The position numbers and the translations under genes are program-made. Under the pieces are notes generated by a model. It was not told where the DNA came from and searched no databases. It worked only from the letters and a program-made list of their open reading frames with translations. From Cyanocohniella sp. LLY (lineage in GTDB: Bacteria > Cyanobacteriota > Cyanobacteriia > Cyanobacteriales > Nostocaceae): a stretch of DNA of 64,000 nt. Positions 1 through 8,811 of this stretch are shown in pieces (position 1 is the stretch's first letter; every line of letters starts with the position of its first letter). The DNA lies in NCBI GenBank assembly GCA_022241785.1, contig JAKOMP010000004.1:29122-93121 (forward strand), read 5' to 3'.

Positions 1-782
1 CCAATAGCTTGGGCTGATAACTGATTTAAGCCTGTGAACTGTTCTGCAATACTTCTACCAACAGCTTGACCAATTTCTGTTGCATTTAGCTGTTTTAACC
101 CAGTCAAATTTTTTGCTACAAGACTCAGTGCTTCAAAGACTTCATGATTCCCATTATCTACCGTTTTTAAAGTTGCAATATTCTCTAATTTCTGGCGTAA
201 ACTATCACGCCCTTGCTGTCGTCGCCAATCACATCCAAACAAAACTAGAGTAAACAAACTACCAGAACCAAGTCCCATCAAGGAAGTAGAAAAAGCTGTT
301 GTCATGCCTTGCAGTAGCCCTGTACTGGCATTCATCAATTCTTGAGAATTTTCTGTAGATAAATTAATTCCTTGGAGTCCCTTTTGTATGCCGTAAAATG
401 TTCCTAAAACGCCGATAGCAGTACATAATGTTGTTACAAAACGCAAGGAAGTTCGAGGTATGGGGCGGGCTAAAACAGATGGATACTTTATAAGTACAAA
501 TTTGTTATCATTTTGTGCAATGTTTTGACGAATTTTTTTAACATCATCTGTTCCTAAATGTGTTTTTAACCAGCGACTAACTCTGTTTAAGTTATTGAAA
601 TTTTTACCGTTTTGCAACTTGCTCAAAAATCGAATTGAAGCTTGAGTTTCACCACATTCTGAATGTAAATACCACCATACTGTATAAATTTCAACAACAA
701 TTGCAACTATCAATACAAAGGCAATTGCCCAATGAAAAGGTTCATTATCCCAAATAATGTTCCAAAATTTTGCTATTTCCAC
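1..782 (-). CDS. MotA/TolQ/ExbB-type proton channel, ZorA-like (partial)
   Basis: An open frame begins at a GTG at 782 and runs off the left edge; 260 codons are visible. Three membrane segments can be read: about residues 18-39, 113-132 (containing GVLGTFYGI) and 160-182 (GMTTAFSTSLMGLGSG). The last two match the paired helices of MotA/TolQ/ExbB stator proteins, which conduct ions to drive a partner. After about residue 185 the chain becomes polar and helical, with a degenerate repeat (LTGLKQLNATEIGQAVGRSI, then FTGLNQLSAQAIG). A stator-type core followed by a long helical tail is the layout of ZorA in Zorya anti-phage systems, but plain ExbB/TolQ relatives cannot be excluded because the tail and the expected MotB/OmpA-like partner lie outside the window. 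The gene follows the 118-aa gene after 25 nt and is probably cotranscribed with it. Confidence 0.72.
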   Translation of the reverse strand, partial: MEIAKFWNIIWDNEPFHWAIAFVLIVAIVVEIYTVWWYLHSECGETQASIRFLSKLQNGKNFNNLNRVSRWLKTHLGTDDVKKIRQNIAQNDNKFVLIKYPSVLARPIPRTSLRFVTTLCTAIGVLGTFYGIQKGLQGINLSTENSQELMNASTGLLQGMTTAFSTSLMGLGSGSLFTLVLFGCDWRRQQGRDSLRQKLENIATLKTVDNGNHEVFEALSLVAKNLTGLKQLNATEIGQAVGRSIAEQFTGLNQLSAQAI

Positions 783-807
783 ACTGCACCCTGATAGTTT
801 ATCTTGG

Positions 808-1164
808 TTATTTCTGTTTAAATTTTGCTAATTCTTGATCCGTCAGAACTTTTTCAGCTGTCCGTATTGGCAAATGTTCTGCATATAAACGGTTTCCTAT
901 AGGTTCCCGGAGACATAAACTGTAAAGTCGTTCACCCTCTACTTCTGTGTCCTCCATGAGATAAACCTTTTCTGGTGCATAGTTTCGCAACAAACGAACC
1001 TGCAAACAGGTTTTTAAATCTCGTGAAGAAATAGATAAAGGTGAATTGTGTCCAAATAATTCACCAGCCGCTTTCCAAGCGTGGTTAATAACCACAATCT
1101 CCTTAACCAATGTCTCTACAGAGGGGTACAATAGTTCAGAAGTTTTATCAATCAATGCTTTCAC
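808..1164 (-). CDS. Hypothetical protein (118 aa), first gene of the ZorA-like operon
   Basis: I do not recognise this family. The protein has 118 residues, no membrane segment, mixed charge and a Lys-rich end (KFKQK). It appears globular, and no catalytic motif stands out. It starts at GTG, with no ATG nearby. The stop lies 25 nt before the start of the channel gene on the same strand, so the two form an operon. About 170 bp separate its start from the terminator of the next gene, enough for a promoter. Because it leads an operon whose second gene is a stator-like channel, it could be a regulator, adaptor or accessory factor of that machine; this is inference from position only. Confidence 0.6.
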   Translation of the reverse strand: MKALIDKTSELLYPSVETLVKEIVVINHAWKAAGELFGHNSPLSISSRDLKTCLQVRLLRNYAPEKVYLMEDTEVEGERLYSLCLREPIGNRLYAEHLPIRTAEKVLTDQELAKFKQK

Positions 1165-1334
1165 CCTAGTTGCCTAAGCCTCAATAGGTTTATTGTTCCC
1201 AAAGATGGCAACTTATTTCACTTTTTTGATTATCAATCTGAAAAGGCATAATCTATTGTTTGCAGAGTTTCCATGAAACAACACTATTTCTGCCTGATAA
1301 TCATCAAATTCTTATATCTTCTACAAATAAAAAT

Positions 1335-1363
1335 ATCCCCGGCTTATTGCATAAGTCGGGGAT
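1335..1363 (-). terminator. Intrinsic terminator of the alpha/beta hydrolase gene
   Basis: Read on the minus strand, ATCCCCG and CGGGGAT arms (13 bp each with one internal mismatch) close around a three-base loop, followed by ATTTTTATTT. It lies 30 nt past the stop of the hydrolase gene at 1393. Confidence 0.8.
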
Positions 1364-1392
1364 CTGAGCCTTGCTTTCGATACTTTACAGCT

Positions 1393-2211
1393 TCACAGAT
1401 AATTGCTATCAACAAAATCTCTAATATCCTCAACTACAACCCCAGTACAAGATTCAGATAAATCATTACCTGCGTGAGCAATTATTTTCAAATCGACTTT
1501 AGGAATTAGTTGAGTGTAAGTTTGACTTCTAACTACATCATCTAATAAAGCTTGACCGCCTTGCAAAATTAAAACGGGAACTTCCATTAAATGTAATCGG
1601 CTGTTCAATAATTCTGCTTCAATTTCCGACTGTCTTCGTTGGAATAGTAATTGACAAGCAGTGGGATATTGCAGCAACCTCTGATGCACACTCCAGTCTT
1701 TTTCTATTTTGTTTTGCCATCCCAGTTTTTTAATTACCGGATGAAGCAACTTTAATATTTTCAATAATAGTGGTGGACGATTTAATAATGTCCGCATCTT
1801 CTGCCAATTTTTTTCTTGTCCATCTATCCCCACACCTTCTGGTGATAGTAAGACTAAACCAGCAATTTGTTCTGGATACTTTAAAGCATAACTAGCAGCA
1901 ATCCAACCTCCAATAGAATATCCTACTAGATATACTTTCTCTAACTTAACAGCTTGCAAGAACTCAGCAATAGACTCTACCTGTAGATCAATTGAATAAT
2001 GAATTTTAGGATTTTCTGATTCACCAAATCCCAATAAATCTGGTGCTAAACAATGAAATTTTTCCGATAATGATTTCATCACCGATACCCATTGACTGCT
2101 ATCGTTCCAAGGCCCATGCAAAAAAATGATAGGAATGCCTTCCCCAGCTTCACGCCAAAATAATAGCCCTTGAGAGAGTTTCCTCCGGGAGTTCCGAAAT
2201 AGGATATCCAT
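1393..2211 (-). CDS. Alpha/beta hydrolase fold protein
   Basis: A 272-residue single-domain alpha/beta hydrolase. The oxyanion-loop motif LHGPW is at about residues 31-35, the nucleophile elbow GYSIGG has Ser near position 99, an acidic residue follows the GGQALLDD strand, and the catalytic His is probably in AHAGND near the C terminus. Length and motif order are normal for the family, which includes esterases, lipases, C-C hydrolases and dehalogenases; the substrate cannot be read from sequence. It starts at ATG 2211 just downstream of the Nudix gene on the same strand (58 nt gap), so the two may be cotranscribed, and it ends at a strong terminator. Confidence 0.88.
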   Translation of the reverse strand: MDILFRNSRRKLSQGLLFWREAGEGIPIIFLHGPWNDSSQWVSVMKSLSEKFHCLAPDLLGFGESENPKIHYSIDLQVESIAEFLQAVKLEKVYLVGYSIGGWIAASYALKYPEQIAGLVLLSPEGVGIDGQEKNWQKMRTLLNRPPLLLKILKLLHPVIKKLGWQNKIEKDWSVHQRLLQYPTACQLLFQRRQSEIEAELLNSRLHLMEVPVLILQGGQALLDDVVRSQTYTQLIPKVDLKIIAHAGNDLSESCTGVVVEDIRDFVDSNYL

Positions 2212-2269
2212 TTTAATTTAAAGTTAAACTTTGAGTAGACCTTGGTTAAGTTTAAAGTCCAAAATAGTT

Positions 2270-2764
2270 TTATGCCAGTGTTGTCATACCATTTAAGTAG
2301 TCTTGTAATTGCCGAGTGTGGTCATGAGACATTTTGCCTAGTGGTAGAGAGTCGGGAGAAAAGGCTTGAATTTCCATGACTTCCAATGTATCCTGGATTT
2401 CCATTTTTCCTTGAACTTCTGCTTCAACTACAACACAAATTGAATGAATTCTCGGATCTCGGTCTGGTGATGAGTAAACTCCTACCAAACGCTTAATTTG
2501 TACCAACTCTAAACCAGTTTCTTCTATTAATTCTCGGTAGACGGTTTTCGGAATATCCTCTCCCCAGTCCACCATCCCGCCAGGTAATGCCCAACAGCCA
2601 TCGTCGCGTCTGCGAATTAGCACAATTTGACCATCCGGTAACAAGGGAATGATACTAGCGCCAGTAATGGGATGACGAAAAATAATACCCAATACTGTTT
2701 GTCCAATACGCCATAAGCTACGCGTGGAATGGACAATTGCCGCAAAAAAAGCAAGAACGTTCAA
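2270..2764 (-). CDS. Nudix hydrolase
   Basis: A 164-residue Nudix protein. The Nudix box is complete: it starts GGMVDWGED and ends with RELIEETG, fitting G-x5-E-x7-RE-U-x-EE-x-G-U, so metal binding and diphosphate hydrolysis should be intact. About 40 residues precede the core and include a hydrophobic start (MNVLAFFAAIV). Nudix enzymes cleave nucleoside diphosphates linked to another group; the tract after the box (VGVYSSPDRDPRIHS) resembles ADP-ribose or NADH pyrophosphatase-type members, which is only suggestive. This is one of three separate Nudix genes in the window. Confidence 0.88.
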   Translation of the reverse strand: MNVLAFFAAIVHSTRSLWRIGQTVLGIIFRHPITGASIIPLLPDGQIVLIRRRDDGCWALPGGMVDWGEDIPKTVYRELIEETGLELVQIKRLVGVYSSPDRDPRIHSICVVVEAEVQGKMEIQDTLEVMEIQAFSPDSLPLGKMSHDHTRQLQDYLNGMTTLA

Positions 2765-3486
2765 TTTTAATATATATATGTTGTGTTCTCTAACTTTCCT
2801 ACCACTTACATAAAATCAACCAATATAGAGATGATTTTTGTGTAACGCATATAAATATGCTCGTGGTTTAGGAATTAATTGTAATGACTCTCGTATAATA
2901 TCTCAATTTTCCCATTTGTTTCCCAAGAAAATTTAATTTTTTTGTATTTATCTATACATAAATGAATTTTAGATAATTTGCATCTAAACGTGTGAGGATC
3001 TCTATCTAAATAGCTTTCGTGAATATAATTAAAGAAAATTAAATCAAACTGGTCAAACTATTTATGAAATCAAACATAGCTTGCTTTCTAATTATTTAAT
3101 TCAGCAACTAAAACGCCCAAATATTTCTATGTACTTGGTTTGATTTAAATTGCCGCGTGGCGGGGCTACGCCCCACCCGCTATTTATGCCAGTTGCGTAA
3201 GTCCTGATAAATAAAACCATGTTAAATAATGTAAAAAAAAGCTGAAATAATCTCTTAGTAAGTTCTAACGCCCTACGGCATACCTGCGCTTACTGCATAG
3301 CGGCAACCACGGGAGATGGATTTGCATCTTGTTGACAGAAATCTACTGAGTGCGGTAGACTAGTATACTGTTAAAAGTATCTGAATAAAAAGACTAGGCC
3401 AAAAGTATATCAATAACATCAGTAGCTGAATATTGCCTACAAGATGCCTAGTTGCACTTTTTTGTTGTTTATTAAATGAGGTGAAC
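2765..3486. other. Intergenic region with one MITE end and a GC-rich hairpin
   Basis: About 720 bp without a supportable gene. It is AT-rich up to about 3145. A hairpin GGGGC-tac-GCCCC lies near 3164-3178. At 3186-3205 there is a copy of the end sequence of the element at 63303-63493 (atgccagttgcgtaagtcct, 20 bp) with no visible opposite end nearby. The stretch 3261-3310 is GC-rich and resembles palindromic repeat debris. Confidence 0.6.
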
Positions 3487-3651
3487 ATGGCCAAGCGCCG
3501 TAACCCGAAAAAAGAAAAGGCGCTACGGAACCAGGCATATGCCAGAAAGTTTCGTAAACGGACGACTACAGGAAGAATGCAGAGAAGGTTCCAACAAAGA
3601 CCTCCGAAGAGTGAGGAAGAAGAAAGTACGTCAGCAGCTGATACTGAATAA
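3487..3651 (+). CDS. Small, highly basic conserved cyanobacterial protein
   Basis: A 54-residue protein starting MAKRRNPKKEKALRNQAYAR. The first two thirds are extremely rich in Lys and Arg; the end is acidic and Ser/Glu-rich (SEEEESTSAADTE). The ATG at 3487 is chosen because a gaggtg ribosome-binding site lies just upstream; a longer frame from 3433 adds a Cys-rich stretch unlike the family start. Size and charge pattern suggest an RNA- or nucleoid-associated or ribosome-associated role, but no function is known to me. It is monocistronic, with its own terminator. Confidence 0.78.
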   Translation: MAKRRNPKKEKALRNQAYARKFRKRTTTGRMQRRFQQRPPKSEEEESTSAADTE

Positions 3652-3693
3652 GTTATCTGCTGAAATTCTTACTCTTTAAATTTGTGAATTTGA

Positions 3694-3726
3694 GGGTGTA
3701 CAGCTAGCTGTGCGCCCATATTTTTT
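3694..3726 (+). terminator. Intrinsic terminator after the small basic protein
   Basis: Arms GGGTGTACAGC and GCTGTGCGCCC pair over 11 positions (two G-U type wobbles) around a TA loop and are followed by a run of six T. It begins 43 nt after the stop at 3651. Confidence 0.8.
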
Positions 3727-3837
3727 AGGCATTTTTTTGTTCACACCGTGAGGCGATCGCCCTCGCAAAAAAGCCTAATCAGTAGATCTAACTTTTCACT
3801 GTATCTGGAAAACCTCTCTCTAAATCTCTCTCCTGCG

Positions 3838-3899
3838 AGGAGAGAGACTTTGACTTCTCCCCATTCCCTCGTAGGGAAGGGGGGTGGGGGGTTAGGTTT
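3838..3899. repeat. Dispersed GGGAAGGGG-type repeat, copy 1
   Basis: A G/C-skewed element with the palindromic core CCCTCGTAGGG followed by a G run and GTTAGGT. A close relative lies at 28430-28488 (gagaggctttga, then CCCTTGTAGGG and GTTAGGT). The surrounding stretch 3727-4226 holds no supportable gene; it also contains Ccctaacctctagcc-type tracts next to argH. Confidence 0.65.
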
Positions 3900-4226
3900 T
3901 GCGTTACCTTTTCCACATGACGTGAAAAGTCAGATCAGTAGATGGGTCAACGAGTAAAAGAATTACTACTAGACAATTCGCTCTACATTTCTAAATGCCA
4001 TCACAATCAATGAATCATCTTGGTTCAGTTTTTCAAAGTGACTCGGCTGCGGATTTAGGAGTACCTTGCCACCGCGTTTTACTCCGAGCAAAAGTAAGGG
4101 ATTCTCGGCAAGCGTAAGAAACTTCTCAAGATAAATATACCCAGATCCTTAAGGATTAGAGGAAAGAAGCAGGAGAAAAAGGAACCACCATGCAAGATGC
4201 AGAGAAAAATTTCTAGCCCCTAACCT

Positions 4227-5624
4227 CTAACCTCTAGCCTCTAAAGCAATTTGAGTACGAGCAGTCAAAAGTGCTTTACTAACTTGGGCAAAACCAGTAC
4301 CACCATAACTGTTACGAGCAGCTACGACTTGACGCGGCGATATTGCTTCATAAATATCTGCGGCAAAGGCTGGATGTATTTGTTGCCACTCTTCTAAGGT
4401 CAAATCTTTTAAAAGTTTACCTGCGGCAATACTGGTTTTCACTACTTTTCCTACGAGATTATAAGCCTCCCGGAAAGGAATACCCCGTGATGCCAGATAA
4501 TCTGCGACATCGGTAGCATTAGAAAAATCTTCGGCTACTGCTGCTGCTAAACGCTGAGTACGAAATTCTAAACCTTCTTGTAACAATATTGTCATTGCTT
4601 CCAAGGAAGCTTTGATGGTATTGACACTATCAAATAAACCTTCTTTATCTTCTTGTAAGTCTTTGTTGTATGCCAGGGGTAGCCCTTTCATAATTACCAG
4701 CATTGCTTGGAGATGGCCAAATACGCGCCCTGTTTTTCCTCGGACTAATTCTGGTACGTCGGGGTTTTTCTTTTGGGGCATAATGCTGGAACCCGTGGCA
4801 CAGCTATCTTTTAGGGTGACAAATCGAAATTCTTCCGATGACCAAAGGATAATTTCTTCACTCAGGCGGCTGAGGTGAACCATGATTAAGCTAGCAGCAC
4901 AAAGAAATTCAATGGCAAAGTCGCGATCGCTCACTCCATCCAAGCTATTAGCATAAATATCCTCAAAATGCAAGAGTTCGGCTGTGTAATGGCGGTCAAT
5001 GGGGAATGTGGTTCCGGCCAATGCACCACACCCCAGGGGTGAAATATTTACCCGCCGGGTAACATCTCCCAGGCGTTCCCAATCACGCTGGGTCATTTGG
5101 AAATATGCCAACAGGTGATGAGCCAAACTCACAGGCTGGGCGCGTTGCAGGTGAGTATAACCAGGTATCAGCGTTTCTACGTGCTGTTCGGCTATATCTA
5201 GTAAGACAGCTTGAAATTCTCGTAATTGGTGGCGAATTTGTTGAATTTGGTCGCGTAGATAAAGTCTGGTGTCAGTACCAACTTGGTCATTACGCGATCG
5301 CGCGGTGTGCAGCTTTTTCCCCACATCACCCACAATTTCCGTCAAGCGCCGTTCCACAGCAAAATGTACATCTTCAGCATCAATCCCTGGCTGAAATTTT
5401 CCTTGCTGATATTCTTGGCGAATTTGTTCTAAACCCGCTACTAGTTGTTCTCCCTCTGTTGGGGAAATAATACCCGTGTGAGCCAACATTTTGGCATGAG
5501 CTTGAGAACCAGTCAGGTCATATTCAATTAATTCAATGTCAAAATTGATACTAGCATTAAACCGAGCGATCGCCGGATGCAATGCTGATTCAAATCGTTG
5601 ACTCCAAGTTTGTTCTTTTGTCAT
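4227..5624 (-). CDS. argH: Argininosuccinate lyase
   Basis: A 465-residue protein of the fumarase/aspartase superfamily that splits argininosuccinate into arginine and fumarate, the last step of arginine synthesis. The superfamily signature [12 protein letters not shown] is at about residues 278-290, and conserved blocks such as [11 protein letters not shown] (near 85-95) and the TPGYTHLQ-like block (near 155) are present. Length is normal for the family and no residues look missing. Arginine is also one of the two building blocks of cyanophycin, whose genes lie 7 kb away, though this is only a pathway link. The gene starts with ATG at 5624 and stands alone on the minus strand. Confidence 0.97.
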   Translation of the reverse strand: MTKEQTWSQRFESALHPAIARFNASINFDIELIEYDLTGSQAHAKMLAHTGIISPTEGEQLVAGLEQIRQEYQQGKFQPGIDAEDVHFAVERRLTEIVGDVGKKLHTARSRNDQVGTDTRLYLRDQIQQIRHQLREFQAVLLDIAEQHVETLIPGYTHLQRAQPVSLAHHLLAYFQMTQRDWERLGDVTRRVNISPLGCGALAGTTFPIDRHYTAELLHFEDIYANSLDGVSDRDFAIEFLCAASLIMVHLSRLSEEIILWSSEEFRFVTLKDSCATGSSIMPQKKNPDVPELVRGKTGRVFGHLQAMLVIMKGLPLAYNKDLQEDKEGLFDSVNTIKASLEAMTILLQEGLEFRTQRLAAAVAEDFSNATDVADYLASRGIPFREAYNLVGKVVKTSIAAGKLLKDLTLEEWQQIHPAFAADIYEAISPRQVVAARNSYGGTGFAQVSKALLTARTQIALEARG

Positions 5625-5734
5625 AGATGATTAGGGACGTAGGAGATGGGAAGGTGGGGGTGGTAATTGAGGAAGACACAATAGAAATTTATCACTCTTC
5701 CTTTCCCTTGTCCCCAGTCTTCAGTCCTTAGTCC

Positions 5735-5941
5735 CTAACCGTAACTTGTTAAATTCCGCATGATATAGCCAATTACCAGACCAATCAACAATGCCCAGAT
5801 TTGACCTGTTTGGACAAAGTTATTCCAATTGTGTTGAATTTGACCTAACAAATCTGGATCGTTAATGTGTTGGGCTAGCATCGTCAGATTCACTGGCAAT
5901 TGCCAAACTAACTGAGATATGACATTACTGATGTAGTTCAT
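5735..5941 (-). CDS. Small hypothetical membrane-anchored protein
   Basis: A 68-residue protein, starting at the ATG at 5941 (a TTG nine bases upstream would add three residues). One clear hydrophobic helix lies near the C terminus (IWALLIGLVIGYIM), ending in the polar tail RNLTSYG. The N-terminal half is mildly hydrophobic and contains LLGQIQHNWNNFV. No function is recognised. It sits between argH and larB on the same strand with gaps of about 110 nt on each side, so it may or may not be cotranscribed. Confidence 0.55.
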   Translation of the reverse strand: MNYISNVISQLVWQLPVNLTMLAQHINDPDLLGQIQHNWNNFVQTGQIWALLIGLVIGYIMRNLTSYG

Positions 5942-6049
5942 ACTTAACAATTTATGGGTAATGGGCTGTAATTAATAGTGGTCAGTTGTTTTTTTTCCTC
6001 ACACACTGGCCACATACTGAAATTTTGCGTATAACTTAACTGTCATAAC

Positions 6050-6838
6050 TCAAGATGCCGGAGATGCCAACCGCAATTTCTCGGCTGTTCGCAAAATTTG
6101 TCCTGCTAGAACAGCAGCACCAAAACCGTTATCAATATTCACTACACCCACACCAGCAGCACAAGAGTTGAGCATTGTCAATAGAGGAGCTAAACCGCCA
6201 AAACTTGCACCATAACCAATGCTAGTGGGAACAGCAATCACCGGACAATCTGCTAAACCTGCCACAACGCTGGGTAAAGCGCCTTCCATTCCTGCCACAA
6301 CAATCAACACCGAAGATGATTCGATGAGGTGGCGATTACTTAGCAAGCGGTGAATCCCGGCAACACCTACGTCCCAGAGACGCTGGACGCGAAACCCAGA
6401 AAGTTCTGCTGTTACAGCCGCTTCTTCAGCTACGGCTAAGTCAGCAGTACCAGCAGAGAGAATGCCGATTAATCCTGCAAAATTGGGTTCAATTGTCAGG
6501 GGTGTAATAGCACAAATGCGCGCCAATTCGTAATAGCATAAGCCTCTAACTTTTGGTTGTAGGGCAGCATAAACGGCGGGTTCAATGCGGGTGGCCATCA
6601 CCACAGGATTACGAAGGCGCATCACCTCCATAATTTGAGCAATTTGTTCCGTGGTTTTACCGGGCCCCCAAATCACCTCTGGGAAACCGGTTCTCAATTC
6701 ACGATGGTTATCAATTTTGGCAAACTCACCCACAGGTTCATAGGCTAAGTCTTTGAGCGAAGTTAGAGCCATATCTGGAGTAACTTTACCATTGGCAACC
6801 GCTTCTAGGAGCGATCGCAAAGTTTCAGTTTGAGTCAC
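6050..6838 (-). CDS. larB: LarB, nickel-pincer cofactor biosynthesis protein
   Basis: LarB carboxylates and hydrolyses nicotinic acid adenine dinucleotide in the first step of making the Ni-pincer cofactor of lactate racemase-type enzymes. The C-terminal half is the PurE-like AIR-carboxylase fold, with blocks such as VAGMEGALPSVVAG, PVIAVPTSIGYGASFGG and NIDNGFGAAVLA. I chose the GTG at 6838 (262 aa): the frame is open to 6922, but those 28 extra residues are encoded by an intergenic heptamer repeat (SPLPTHYSPL-like) and are not family sequence. No larC or larE is present in the window. Confidence 0.87.
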   Translation of the reverse strand: MTQTETLRSLLEAVANGKVTPDMALTSLKDLAYEPVGEFAKIDNHRELRTGFPEVIWGPGKTTEQIAQIMEVMRLRNPVVMATRIEPAVYAALQPKVRGLCYYELARICAITPLTIEPNFAGLIGILSAGTADLAVAEEAAVTAELSGFRVQRLWDVGVAGIHRLLSNRHLIESSSVLIVVAGMEGALPSVVAGLADCPVIAVPTSIGYGASFGGLAPLLTMLNSCAAGVGVVNIDNGFGAAVLAGQILRTAEKLRLASPAS

Positions 6839-7006
6839 GGTATTTAATGGGGAGTAGTGAGTGGGGAGTGGTGAGTAGGGATGAGTAGAGATGAAGAAAA
6901 AAGATGTTGAAATTAGTGGCAAGTCTTCCCCCCTGCACCTCCTGCTTCTTCTCCTACTCCCATTCGGCTACGCTCACGGCAAGCCTATTCCCTACTCCCT
7001 ACTCCC
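6839..7006. repeat. Heptameric repeat tracts around the larB start and upstream of it
   Basis: The interval between larB and the binding-protein gene is mostly tandem and degenerate GGGGAGT/CCCTACT-type heptamers, plus a palindromic stretch (gctacgctcacggcaagcc). Such short tandemly repeated repeats are typical of heterocystous cyanobacteria. The repeat lengthens the open frame at the 5' end of larB. Confidence 0.7.
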
Positions 7007-8788
7007 TTAATTAATTATGTTGATTTCATGAATATTCCAGAATGCGCCACCCAAAGCTGAGTATTTGATGTTGTCAAATTGATTCCGCACTGCTGACAAG
7101 GAATAGGGATTTACCAGATAGATAAACGGTAAATTTTCCTGGGTAATTTTTTGGGTTTCGGCGTAAATTTCTCGGCGCTTGGCTTCGTCTAGTTCCCTAG
7201 CCGCTTGAATGTAAAGTTCAGCAATTCTCGTTTCCCAAGGTGCTACTTCCCAACCTTCTATAGGCTTTTGTCCGGCTTGGGGTTTTTGATTAAACATGTG
7301 TAATCCACCTTCAGGGTTCCAGACGTTAGCCCCATCGTTGGGTTCTAAACCACCAGTTAAACCCAGTAACGAAGCATCCCAATCAAGAGTATTTGCCAGC
7401 TTATCTGTATAAGTATTCCATGCCAATGGCGTGAAATCGACTTGCATTCCAATTCTGCCTAAGTCTTGGCGAATTTGCGCTCCCATTGCCTCGCGGATTC
7501 TATTACCTGCATTTGTCAGTAAAGTGAAGCGTACACGGTTACCATCAGCATCTAATAGTTGACCTTGAGCGTTATATTGAAATCCAGCTTTTTTCAACAA
7601 TTCTTTGGATTTTTCTGGATTGTAATCGTAGACTTTTAATCCTTCTTCTGGTGCCAAGTAAAAAGGACTTTGGACAGAAATGGGTGAATTTTGGGTTTGA
7701 CCTAAGCCACGAAAAGTATTATTAATCATGGTTTGGCGGTCAATAGCATAAGCGACTGCTTGCCGAAATTCAACTGTATTAAACCAACGAGATTTTATAG
7801 GATCTACTAGCGGTTTGCCATCTCTTCTACCTTTATTTAAATTAAACAAAACAAAAGATGTTCCAGTAGCTGGCCCGCCGTTATAGATTGTGAAATTACC
7901 TTGTTTTTCTTGTCGTTTTAATAACGAAAAGTAGTCTGGTGTCACTCCCACCGAATCTAACCCACCAGAACGAAATTGCAGTAAAGAAGTATCTGTAGAT
8001 TCGACAATTTGCCATACTACTCGTTCAATGTAGGGTTGAGCATCTCCTTGCGGCCCTTTACGCCAATAGTAAGGGTTGCGCTGGAAAACTACACGTTGGC
8101 TTGTGTCATAACGCTCTACTTTGTAGGGGCCATTGACAATGATTTGCTCAGGAGGAGTATCAACGCCCCACTGGGACAAAAATATTGGTTTACCTTCTTG
8201 GTCTTTTGTTTTGACAAATTTTTCTAAAGCATGAGCAGGTAAAATTGGTAGTCCTAGAGTTCCTAAAAATGGTGCAAATGGTTCTGGGGTAGTGAATTCA
8301 ACCCGTCGATTATCTATTTTTCTGACTTGAGGTAATGCCCGACTTTCACCAATTCGGAGAATATCTCTTGTATCTGTGGGAATCTCTTCATTCAGGTAAA
8401 TGTCATTGTAAGTAAAAATTACATCATCTACTGTTAGTGGTTTGCCATCAGACCATTTCAAACCCTCTCGTAAAGTCAAAACAAACCCCAACTGATTATC
8501 AGTAAGTTTCCATGATTCTGCTAATACAGGTTCAACTTCACCAGTGATAGGATTTTGGGTTGTTAATCCCTCATAAGTTAAACTAAAAATATTAGGAACT
8601 TCTGAACTCAGTGCATAGTTAAAGGTTTTGGGATCACTAAGAATACTAGTTACTAATTGGGGTACTTGAGCCGCTGTAGTTTTAAAGTTAGCTGGGTTAC
8701 AACCAGCAATAGTAATGGCTGTTGCTGAAGCTAAAATTATAGGTAACCAAAAACGTTTAATTGTGGTAAGAAGCCTGATAAATTTCAT
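7007..8788 (-). CDS. ABC transporter substrate-binding lipoprotein, family 5 (oligopeptide/nickel type)
   Basis: A 593-residue periplasmic binding protein of the DppA/OppA/NikA family. The N terminus has a basic start, a hydrophobic stretch and a lipobox ending IAGC near residue 30, so it should be a lipid-anchored exported protein. Family motifs include SYEGLTTQNPITGEVEP-type sequence early on (about 65-85) and the WSDGKPLTVDDVIFTYNDI block near residues 115-135. It binds peptides, or another ligand of this class, for an ABC importer; no permease or ATPase lies nearby. The neighbouring larB invites a nickel hypothesis, but nothing in the sequence decides the ligand. Confidence 0.9.
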   Translation of the reverse strand: MKFIRLLTTIKRFWLPIILASATAITIAGCNPANFKTTAAQVPQLVTSILSDPKTFNYALSSEVPNIFSLTYEGLTTQNPITGEVEPVLAESWKLTDNQLGFVLTLREGLKWSDGKPLTVDDVIFTYNDIYLNEEIPTDTRDILRIGESRALPQVRKIDNRRVEFTTPEPFAPFLGTLGLPILPAHALEKFVKTKDQEGKPIFLSQWGVDTPPEQIIVNGPYKVERYDTSQRVVFQRNPYYWRKGPQGDAQPYIERVVWQIVESTDTSLLQFRSGGLDSVGVTPDYFSLLKRQEKQGNFTIYNGGPATGTSFVLFNLNKGRRDGKPLVDPIKSRWFNTVEFRQAVAYAIDRQTMINNTFRGLGQTQNSPISVQSPFYLAPEEGLKVYDYNPEKSKELLKKAGFQYNAQGQLLDADGNRVRFTLLTNAGNRIREAMGAQIRQDLGRIGMQVDFTPLAWNTYTDKLANTLDWDASLLGLTGGLEPNDGANVWNPEGGLHMFNQKPQAGQKPIEGWEVAPWETRIAELYIQAARELDEAKRREIYAETQKITQENLPFIYLVNPYSLSAVRNQFDNIKYSALGGAFWNIHEINIIN

Positions 8789-8811
8789 AGTTTAAATCCC
8801 AAAATGTGAAT

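Noticed and set aside
1273..1461. Plus-strand 62-codon frame
   Set aside because: It overlaps a clear terminator hairpin and the end of the alpha/beta hydrolase gene on the other strand.
7007..8788. Calling the binding protein a nickel-specific NikA because larB is next to it
   Set aside because: The sequence fits the general family 5 and no nickel-transport genes are present; proximity alone is not enough.
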